From the NCBI GenBank assembly GCA_009760855.2, contig WPIO01000008.1, positions 8,630,001 through 8,694,000 on the forward strand: a stretch of DNA of 64,000 bases, in the 5' to 3' direction. This DNA is from Cristatella mucedo (lineage: Eukaryota > Bryozoa > Phylactolaemata > Cristatellidae). The notes below the pieces were generated by a model. The model saw only the letters and a list, made by a program, of their open reading frames with translations. It did not search any database and was not told where the DNA came from. The position numbers were made by a program, and so were the translations under genes. Shown here piece after piece: positions 39,121 to 64,000 of the stretch. Within the stretch, counting starts at the first letter, position 1, and every line of letters begins with the position of its first letter.

Positions 39121-40819
39121 CGAAGCGCAGCTATCGCACTCAGTTCCAAATGGGCTGCTAGCGAGAGGCAATCGCGTCTTGCTGATAAGGTACTTGGGCT
39201 ATGCAATTAGATAAACCTTAATTCTGATAGCTCAAAACTTCGAATGAAAAAGACGTGAGCCTCAGGACTAAGCGTAACAAATGGCGAGAAGAGAGTTTAG
39301 AATTCCGACATGCCATTCCTTTTTTACTCTCGCCCGTAACTGCGATGCCGATGCTGAGTCATCCTTGGTTTCAAAAGCTTGAAGGTCACCACTGACTGAC
39401 AACTACACATCCCGTCAGCGGACCAATTTAAAAGAAAGTCAAGCTCCTCGACAAATCTTCTAGATCTATGTTTATATTAATATATGTGCGCATGCAGGTT
39501 GATTTATTTCTAGATATCATCAAGCGCTTGCAAAAATTGAAGCTCATGCAAATTGCCTAAAAAGTGACTTGGTTCTCTAGATAGCTATTCAATATATTGA
39601 TTGTTATAACTATGATGCTAAAATGTAGCCAATTGATAACAAGCAGTAAATATTTTTAAATTCAGCAAAAGATAAGACACAGTAGCTGCATACAATATTT
39701 TGATGTTATCTCCCAGTCTTAGCCCTCTACAATAGAGGGCTATGCTTTTAACGGCATCAAATTTATCAACAGAGATTACGCTGATGAATGTAAAATCTGA
39801 GTGAACTGATGCATCATGCTCAGTTCAGCTAGTTATATAGAAGTTTTAGACCGACTGCATTTCTGAAATAAGCTACGAGCAAATGTAATAACCGTGCCTC
39901 TTTCAAATACTTGCATGTACATGTAAATGCGTATTTATGTAAATGCGTATTTGTGGGTGGGCATTTGAAGTTATTTTACTGAAAATGTCCTAAGGTATTA
40001 ATAAACGGCCGACGTTACGCTGGAGATTATTTTAGACGGCTCTGAAAGCGTGGACCACTATAATTGCTCATATTTCATCTCTTATTTTAGCATCATTATG
40101 GTAAGTCTGGTACCAGGTATAGCAGAAGTGAATAGCAAATTCTATTACAAAAAATACAGAATCTAATCTACTGCTATGCAAGGCTGACAATCAGGCCGCT
40201 ACAGCGATGGTCTTTATAATTAATTTAAAGAAATTTTCTCCTCAAAAGTATCAGTATTATCGATTAAAATGTCTCCGAATAAAAAAAGTCTCTGTGGAAA
40301 TTAAACAGTCTCTTTAGAGACTACTTCATCTCAAAGGTACTTCGAGCTTCTCAGCTACAACATTTTCAAGAATCTTTGATAGGTAGGAATGCGTGAGAGC
40401 GGCGATAAATAGCGATGAGACTTTTTTTAGGAATACCGCCGAAATGTTTTTAATGCTTTTTCAATGGTGGCCGACTGAGGTAAATGTTGCTTTATCGAGT
40501 TAGATATTGAGCTAGGACTGAGGTAGTATTTGCTAGAAATATGTACACAAGCATGGACGACTCGTATTTGATTCTGCTGACATTAGAATCTGTTCTTACC
40601 ATGCATTTAAATTTATCGAGTAGAAATCGACCAAGCACGATATGAGAGTGACACATAACCAGAGATGACAAGTTATGATAGCGATAGGTCTCTTTAAATT
40701 ACTATATAGTAATACTTTTCTAATGAAAACAACTTAAATGCATACTATCAGCCGTTAGCAGGTCAGCTTAGTTCACGCTCAGTGAGAGGAATCAAATTAC
40801 GGGTTATGTGTTTGCTAAA
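39121..40819. other. AT-rich spacer beyond gene B 3' end
   Basis: No open frame over 60 codons and no repeat recognised. Confidence 0.65.
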
Positions 40820-40825
40820 TTTATT
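40820..40825 (-). terminator. Poly(A) signal, gene B
   Basis: AATAAA on the minus strand, 114 nt after the gene B stop codon. Position is equivalent to that in gene A. Confidence 0.6.
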
Positions 40826-40938
40826 TGCCTCTTCGTTATTCCAAACTCGAGCGTGATATTGGAAGTAATCTTGGCTTAAACATAGCCAGCACCAAACCAA
40901 TCCCGGGGAAGGTGTTTACGGAATTCGTCGATTTCCGC

Positions 40939-56721
<15,783 letters not shown>

Positions 56722-56837
56722 CTTGCTTCGGACGTCTGCGAACAGCAGCAGCAGGGTGTTGAACCTTCTTACGGGCTGTGAGCTACTTCTGCAGCTGCTC
56801 TGCCAGAGAGGCTGAGCTGCTGTGAGAACGAATAAAG

Positions 56838-56845
56838 CTTTTATG
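56838..56845 (-). promoter_or_regulatory. TATA-like box, gene B
   Basis: CATAAAAG on the minus strand, 117 bp upstream of the gene B ATG. It would leave a short 5' UTR. Motif match only. Confidence 0.35.
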
Positions 56846-56851
56846 CGAGCA

Positions 56852-59334
56852 TAAATTCCTATGCGCCCACATCCTGCCTGCCACTACTCCCAGACATAAC
56901 TCAAGAAGCTGTCCATCGTGCTCGCTCGGTGACCACAATCAGCACCAACCAGACGCAGAGTTTTCAGAGCAATATTCCCAGCCTAGTTACAGTCGAAATT
57001 TAGCGTGTCAGTACGCTCAGAGGACAGTCATTGTGTGGTGACACTTATGAACCGACGTCAGCACCTGCGCTGCTGCTATCTATCGTCGACGGCCGACGCC
57101 CACCCTCTAAGTAAATTTGGGCGTAGTTTGCCGCCAGTAATCCAAGTCTACCTGCCCTGCTGTTTACGGTCGGTCGCTTGTGTGAGATCCGTCCGCCATG
57201 GCTGGCGGATCTCTGGCAACTCTCAATCTCAAGCTCGGCTGACTCTTTAGTCGAAAAGTCAACTAGGCTCGCAGCAGCTTTAGCGCAGCAATCGCTCGGG
57301 ACCAAGTTTCTTTTTCATTATACGCTACGACTTGTAGATGGCTTGAAAATTTCCCCCAGAAAGAGGCTGCGTAAACATACGATCAATGTTTTTCTTAAAA
57401 AGCTGCCGAATCGAATCGAGCCCTGCGCAGCTACAAAACCCTTCAAATCCCTAGAAAGCCCTTCAAAACTTGTGGTCGAAGTTGTAAGGCGGTCCTTCTG
57501 CTGCATTTTCGAAACGACGCCGTCAATCCTTTAATTGATAGCATACAGAGGGCCAAACATGTTGTGCGATTTAGAGCTTGCGTAGAGCAGTAGGGGTGCG
57601 GCGCATCATGGTGAGAGGCGGGCCAAGGGTGCTAAGACAGTTACGCCCCCTCCCTTGACAGCTCCGTTAATACTGCTTGGAAGCATCTCCCGGACGGCTC
57701 TCCGGCTTCCGCTTAGGCGCGGCATTGCGCTCGACGAGCGGCTGCAGAGGCTTGCCACGGGCACTTGAGTCACGTGCCTGCATGGCGGCCAGCTCCTTGG
57801 TCTGTATTTGCAAAAAAGACCGCCAAGCTAGAGGAATGCTGAACAGAGTAGGGTTCGCTAGGGCTTCTTCACTGCGCTCTCACAATTCGAGCTGATCGCT
57901 TAGCTGGCGGGTGCAAGGTCCGAGGCTTTTAGAAGCCTCCGGCCAGGTGACTGCTTGCGAATAGTTGACTCTCACATCGCCACTTTTGGGCGGCTAAAAA
58001 GCAACTGCCTGCGGGCGCTGACCGTAACGAGTCGTCCAAAGGTTAGGCATAAAATATGAATAAACAATTCATTTTTGTAGTGCGAATAGAGAACGGAATC
58101 TCTATCTTCTCGTTAGCCGCAGGACTCGAGCCCACGACCTCGGTCGTCCAAGGCGTTCGTCTTGACCTCGGTCGTTGGAGGCATGCACCTTGACCCTTGG
58201 GTCGAACTAAGGTCAGTCGTTCGAGTCAGCCATTAGATCCTGGGCTCCTCAAGCGCGGGACACCAGTAGGAGGGAGTGGGAAATTCTACCAAGGCTTTAA
58301 TTCCGGCGGCACCCAAATAACCTCCAGACTTTAGGGCGGCTCTTGTGCCTTGTCGTTAGGCGCTCGTGTTTTCTCGGAGCAAACATTTGCCTTTTTTCTT
58401 CAGTGGAGATCCGCTGTTTCTGAAGGCAAAGCGATAGCTGCCACGGGACCGATTTGTGGCCTGCGCGAGCACCGTCGAATCGGTTTCCGGAAAATTTTTT
58501 TGTACAATCTTTCGTCGAAGGCGTGCTACTATTGTTTTGAGTCACTACACGTCTAATTTTTTGTAGACACGCGTTCTCCTCAAACAAACCCGTCGAGCCT
58601 TATCGCTTCAGGCTCTCCGAATGGCAGCGGTGTTGATTTCATTCAGACGAATGGGTCTACGAAGGCTTACGGGTGGCGGACATTACGTTGGCGGGGCTTT
58701 AGGCTAAATTAATATGGCGTCACTTATGCCTCAAGCCAGCTCACTCTCTGCTATTTTCTCAGTGTCTATAGCAAGCTATTAAGCATGGTCACATGCGTCT
58801 GTTTATATCTACGTTAAAAAAACACTTTTTATAGCTATCTTTTTGTTAGGGCTTAACTTTTTTGGTGTAGAGTATAGGGGCTGTGTATTTGGGTCTACGG
58901 CTTAGCGGTTAGACTTGTATTTTTTTGGGGTTTGAGATTTGAGTTTAAGGGCTAAGGTTTTAGAGCTTGGCATTTAGGTTTGAGGGACAAAATATTGGAA
59001 GAAACGATATGTCAAAGCGTGTTAATGTAAAGTAAGTATGAACAAACGCTGGCAGTGACCACGTTGAACATCCCGCAATGAGTACTGTGCCTACAAAAAG
59101 CAGAAAGTGAGCTGTCTATGTGCACACACGACGCCGTATTAGCTGTCGGGTTTATTTAACTGAGCAGTAACTCACTATTTCAGATCTGGCCTGAGATCAT
59201 TTATGGGTTTTCTATACTTTCAGCTTGCGGCCTCAAAGTGTCTCACAGTAGAAGGAAGCTCATTTTTTTGCGATTGGGCTGAGTAATTGGGCGAGGAAGG
59301 GGAGTATTGGGCGAGGGGCCAGGAAGCAGGAAGC
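56852..59334. other. Upstream region of gene B, no recognised gene
   Basis: Moderately GC-rich to 57900 with short frames on both strands; a TAGGGTT/GGTTTA-like G/T-rich stretch at 58840-58990. One SINE fragment. Confidence 0.5.
58075..58170 (-). mobile_element. SINE family 1 fragment (minus)
   Basis: Minus strand: GACCGAGGTCGTGGGCTCGA B-box and a decayed TAGAGATTCCGTTCTCTAT stem. Confidence 0.5.
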
Positions 59335-59445
59335 AGGAAGCTTTAATGTTGCATACTTTTTCCTTTACAGCATATTTAAAGTGCCTCGTAAGAGATTAAG
59401 TTCTCCGAGGGCGCTTTATAAGAATATATTAATAATAATAATAAT
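59335..59445 (+). mobile_element. LINE tail, forward
   Basis: TTTACAGCATATTTAAAGTG, a hairpin AGAGATTAAGTTCTC inside GTGCCT/GGGCGCTTT arms, then an AATAAT tail shared with the opposing copy. Confidence 0.7.
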
Positions 59446-59937
59446 ACGCTTGATAAAGCACCCTCAGGGATCCCGATCTCTCTCTAGGCACTTTAAATTT
59501 GCTGCAAAGGAAACGCGATCGAATACTGAGTGGTATCATGCTTGATAAACAACATGAATAGCATGTTTAGGGGTGACATGCACAGGGTCAGCATGTAAGT
59601 GTTGCTAGTGGCGGCATGCACACAGGGGTGACATGCACAGGGTCAGCATGCAAGTGTGGTTAGTGGCAGCATGCACAGAGTCAGCACGCATAAGCACAGG
59701 GACCGCCTAAACACTACCCTAAATAGGTGCGTTTTTTAGTTCTTTTAATGTAGTCAAATCAGGGGATGTTGTGACGCAAGTCGGGAGTGAGTTCCAGGCT
59801 TTGGGAGCATACGAACTAAATGCACGGTCTTCAAAGGATTTGAGGTTTGTACAAGGTATTGGTAAACAGTTACATTCAGAAAAGCGGGTGGTGCGATGCT
59901 CGGCCTGATGAGGATTAATAATATTAAGATTATCCAA
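59440..59937 (-). mobile_element. LINE G with 55-bp duplication in its 3' UTR
   Basis: Minus strand: QAEHRTTRFSECNCLPIPCT, SFEDRAFSSYAPKAWNSLP, 3' UTR containing direct repeats at 59570 and 59625, hairpin, and an ATT tail. Confidence 0.8.
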
Positions 59938-62900
59938 ACGGGTGATCCTTTTTTAAATGACGTCTTACAGAGTTTTTTGAACGGTTGCTCCTTCAGTTTT
60001 GAGATTAGGGCTCTCTAAAAATGAGATAGAGCCACTTCCTAGAGCCTCCTCCGATTAACCGTTCTACTTGTCGGTCCTGCAATGCACCGAGTTTCTGTCT
60101 GCTTGCAGACAAGGTGCGGTCTTCCTTTTCGGAGGAATCTAAATCAATGCACTGCAATGGGCCAGAAAAGACGTGACCACCAGCGAGGTCTCAGGCAGTG
60201 TCTCAGGTCTTCTCTTGGTAGGTAGTGATTTGTTCGAGGCAGGCAAAGATAGATGTATGCAATCTCCGAACGAAGACGGCTGGAAACGTATAGGACGTGC
60301 CGTTAATATCTATGCTGTGAGATCACCCAGCCTTTTTAAACAAATAATGCATCCTCTTTGCATTTATTAACCATTCGTCAAGTGAGACTTCAGTTTGCGA
60401 ATCAAAGACGGTATATCGGCTCAAAGTGGCTGCTTAGAGACTCAATCAATCAAGGCTTAAATGCTCAAGATGAATTTTTAGAACAGCCAACCGTAAGGCA
60501 ATGAAAGTGTTAAGTTCACGAATCCGACGTAATTATTTAATCTGCAGCTGATCTAGGAATAACCTAGAAAAAGTGAATAAACTGCGTTCGCTTACCCCCG
60601 GATGTTTGAAAATCTTCTGATGGGGACGGAGATAACTTTAGGCTAGCAGTATGTGATTATGATAAGAGCTACTAACACTACAGTGAAGCCAGAGCAAGGC
60701 ATGCAGAAACACTGGAGCAGCTTTGATAAGACCGTACTGTCACAACTTTGTAAAAGTCATATCCTGGTTGAACGGTTAGCTATCGCACATTTGAAAATGC
60801 AGCACCGATTCAATGAAAGTCTTTAGCGGCTCCTGCAGAATGCAGCACCCGATGCTCTTTACCCGCGACAGTTCTCTAAGAGGCTGGGCCTTGCGCCAAA
60901 GGGTGATGAGACAGCAGCAGCCTAGTGCGACGTCGTCGCAAGCACATAGGTCGTAAAATAGCACTAAGCGGCTAGATCAGCATCTTCCAGCGATTAAGTG
61001 GTCGGCTAGTGCTGATGTTGATTACCCGTTTGAAAATTTTTGACAGGTTTCAGGTCGATTGCATGGGCAGAGAGGAAAACTAGTGCCCATTCAATGCCCC
61101 TATCAGCCGCACAGCAACGGCGTCTGGTAGGAGGACCAACGGGCCACGGCCCCCGTTTAGGCTAACCTGAAGGGTCGAGTGATTGGTGGAGTGGATTTTG
61201 ACATTCGCCAGCTTCATCAACGTGATTGAATGCCCTGAGCAAGGTGGGCGTGTCTTGCTACTGCGTTGAACCGTGGCCACATTCACGCATGCAAGACGCA
61301 AGTTTTTCTAACAGCGGCATTGACACATTGTATCTTTTTACTAGCTGCCGTCTGAGGATGGCTGCGATGTCCGTAGATAGGTTACTCTCATCTCGTGTTC
61401 GATTGCAATACTTCGACGACGAGACCTTAGCTATCGTACAACATATGAGTCAAAATCACATCTGGCGTCTGTGCAAAATTTCAAAATGCAAGTCTACCGC
61501 CGAGCTGGTTTGGTCTAGCGGTTAAGGTGCTCGCCCCGACCAAGGTCTGACTGAGGTCGTGGACTCGAGCCCCGAGGCACATGTGAAGCGCCTGAATAGA
61601 GATTAAGTTCTCTTGGGGCGCTATATAAATGAATTATTATTATATGCAAAAAATATTTATCCGCTCCGCTCCGCTTTCTCGGCGACCCAGTGATCTCATC
61701 TTGTCGTTGCTGAGTGGAGCGAGTGCTTGGCTGTAAGAAATTCAGTGCATGCTGCTCAAAAAGATCATTCTAACCATAGGCCCAGCGATGCTTCTTTTGT
61801 CTGCTGCTTTATAATTGTCTAAGCACAATATTCGTGCGGTATCGACTGCTTTTAAAAGCGCGATAACAGGCATGTCGATAACCGCTGGTATTCCATCCAT
61901 TTCACCGAGTTTTAAAGCAGGAGCTTCGTTTCTCCTACGGTTCTCTGCAAACGACTTAATATTGTCTTTATTGTTATTGTTAATATTGGCTGCGTTGCTG
62001 CAGGCCTTCAACCTGATTTCCTCAGGAGCAATGCAATGCTTCTTCCCAGTCCTGCGTCACTAATTTCTTATAAATTTGTATAGGTAGGGATGCATCAATT
62101 ACGCACAGAACTGCCACATCAGCTAAAGTAATAAAATTGAATATGCACGTAACTACCCAAGAGAACGAAATTTATTTAGGCTCTCAAATGAGTTCAAAGC
62201 ATTCGCTTGGTTCGATGCGAACTGATATGAGTAACTGCTGGGCAGGGCTACCACCCTAGACCTCGACCCATCCCTTTGGGAGGTAGCTTAGCAGAACTGA
62301 GGTCGGTTTTTCGCCAATCTCCGAGACAATCCGAGGGTGTTGTCTTAAAGCGGCCTAGCCCGCTAATGCACCCCTTATCATCCGATCTGGAGATGATAAA
62401 TATTGCTAAGTAGCTAAGTACCGAAGCTTAGCTATGATCGGAAAACGCTCTGTCGTGGCAGTGGCTTTTGGTTACAGCTTAGGCGGGGTGCTGTCGGCTG
62501 CCAATTCTTATCCGCCGATCCCAAAACGACAGGACCAGTCTCCAGCCGAAGACTAATCACTCAAAATTGGGCCAAGCTACCCTTGTGCAGGTCTTGCTGA
62601 CCCAGACTCAAAGTGACCAGCGACGGCAAATGGTTTCGCCACTGCTGATCGTCACGACATGATTGCACATTGCTGCTCGTTAGCTGAGGGAAACCATTAC
62701 ACAAATTAACACTGGTCCGCAGAATATTTGCATACTTCTAACACGAGCTTAGCCATCGTTTCAGCTTAAAATTGGAGATTTTTGATTGCAAATGCAAGAG
62801 TTAACTAAAGAGCTTTAATGCTTGGTGAGTTTCGCGGATAGAGCTGCCAGATATGAAAACCATCCATGACGTCAGCTATGTCAACGGAAGTCTATTCTTT

Positions 62901-64000
62901 CCGAGTATGTGAATACAGCCAACGTGCAAGCACAAAGTTATGGTGCCTGAAAAACTTTTATTCACTGACCATAGAATCAGTCGAGTTTCGCCGCACTGCA
63001 AAAATGCTGCCTAGAGTGTTTCTCTTGAAATTGGCCAGCTAACACTATGGGCACCTATATGCTTTGTAGCCATTGTCTTACGTTTCACTACTAGTCTTCA
63101 TGCAGTGCACTATCTAGCCTGACAATCAGACCCCCATTTCTGTATGAGTAAGCCTCTACGCGAGATAGCCTGTAAGGATACAGCATTTTGTAGCAATTCA
63201 AGCATAGTGCGATCGCAATTACAATCTTGGGCACATAATTATGGAAGGAATACCGAACGATTACCAGCCCAAATGGAGCGATTCGTGTCAGTCATTTAGA
63301 CTACATATGCTTTTCTTTTTCTGAAAACGTTAAGGCCCGCAAACTCGTAGGGACTACATCCAGAGCCTGGTCCAGTGCCATAGATAACGGATAGACCACT
63401 GCCTACCGCTGCGATAGACCACTGCCTACAGCTGCCCTACTTGATACAAATTTATTTCTAAATGCCATGTCATTTGCATGCCAGCATACCCTTTAGCTGC
63501 AAAAAGCAAGATAATCTGAGTCGGAATGAATATATTCAGTGAAATCGGCTGCCTCGCTTGGAAGTGTCTCAGCTGTACGAACTTGTCGGTGATAATAACA
63601 ACTATAATCATGAAATTGGAACGAAACTCACACGGAGCGGTAAGATAACTAAATCTCTTTCTAGGCAATTTACACGAGGAGGAAAGTAACAGCTAGGCTC
63701 AAGCATGGACATTTCTACGATCAAAAAGAGCTAAAACTCGAACTAACGCATGCTGCAGAGTCCTGGAATTGTATAAAAGAGCTTTAGTGCAGCCAATAGG
63801 CTTCCGATTATTAAAAGGCCCACCCAATTACTTTAATCAGTACATGACTGCATTTAGAAGAACTTATCCAGCGTCAACCGTGTTTTTTATGCTCAGACAT
63901 ACTGTAGCGAAATTTTTATTTCTTAGTTAATTAAGCTTCCCACTGAGATAAAGGTAAGCCGGTGCATTGGGATATGGGTTGTTACTAAAACTCGGCAAAA
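59938..64000. other. No recognised gene
   Basis: Contains the SINE at 61500 and a trace of a LINE hairpin near 63650-63680 on the minus strand. Other frames are below 100 codons and without domain features. Confidence 0.55.
61500..61645 (+). mobile_element. SINE family 1, best-preserved copy
   Basis: Head GAGCTGGTTTGGTCTAGCGG with A-box TAGCGGTTAAGG; B-box GGTCGTGGACTCGAGCCC; tail stem AGCGCC...AGAGA/TCTCT...GGCGCT; ends TATAAATGAATTATTATTAT. Pol III promoter boxes and no coding sequence. Confidence 0.85.

Noticed and set aside
38271-39206. 311-codon Ser/Leu-rich frame and its Glu/Arg-rich mirror
   Set aside because: Pure product of the GA-rich tract; no start context, domains or normal codon use.
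58840-58990. Telomere-like repeats (TAGGGGT, GGTTTAGG-like)
   Set aside because: Only scattered, imperfect G/T-rich words; no tandem period.
61500-61575. A functional tRNA gene
   Set aside because: A- and B-box are present but no cloverleaf closes, and the sequence runs into a SINE tail shared by other copies.

Overview
This window looks like nuclear DNA of an invertebrate animal. It has intron-split genes with GT-AG junctions, many simple-sequence tracts, and many 5'-truncated non-LTR retrotransposons and tRNA-headed SINEs. No viral, bacterial or organelle genes are evident. The phylum cannot be fixed from the sequence. Secreted EGF / IgGFc-binding proteins together with CR1/L2-like LINEs would fit a lophotrochozoan or flatworm, but that is inference.

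The coding content I can support is two paralogous genes facing each other. Gene A is on the + strand, 20128-30693, with 9 coding exons and 752 residues. Gene B is on the - strand, 56721-40939, with 9 coding exons and 769 residues. I rebuilt both by hand from open frames, splice signals and phase. Both encode, in order: a signal peptide, a peritrophin/CBM14-like chitin-binding module, three EGF-like modules (the third with eight cysteines), a mini-exon with a CxxCxxC core, and a large C-terminal IgGFc-binding-type domain. All eight introns fall at the same protein positions in the same phases (1,1,1,1,1,1,2,1), so the genes arose from one inverted duplication. Likely products are secreted, multivalent mucus, cuticle or adhesive proteins; that function is inferred from the domains.

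Layout. 1-19.5 kb: no recognised multi-exon gene, but many LINE and SINE fragments, an R2-type LINE end (9.3-10.0 kb), a perfect 36-bp palindrome (5.5 kb) and CpG-rich stretches. 19.5-30.9 kb: gene A, with a CpG-rich 5' half and a repeat-filled 4.2-kb intron 5. 30.9-40.8 kb: intergenic, with CA/TA/CT microsatellites, one LINE, SINEs and a 0.7-kb purine tract. 40.8-56.9 kb: gene B, whose introns 1, 2, 5 and 7 hold LINE F, a foldback-like pair of 186-bp inverted repeats, LINE E and SINEs. 56.9-64 kb: no recognised gene, further LINE tails and one well-preserved SINE.

The dominant LINE family and the main SINE family end in the same stem-loop followed by an (ATT)n tail. This suggests that the SINE is mobilised by that LINE's reverse transcriptase.
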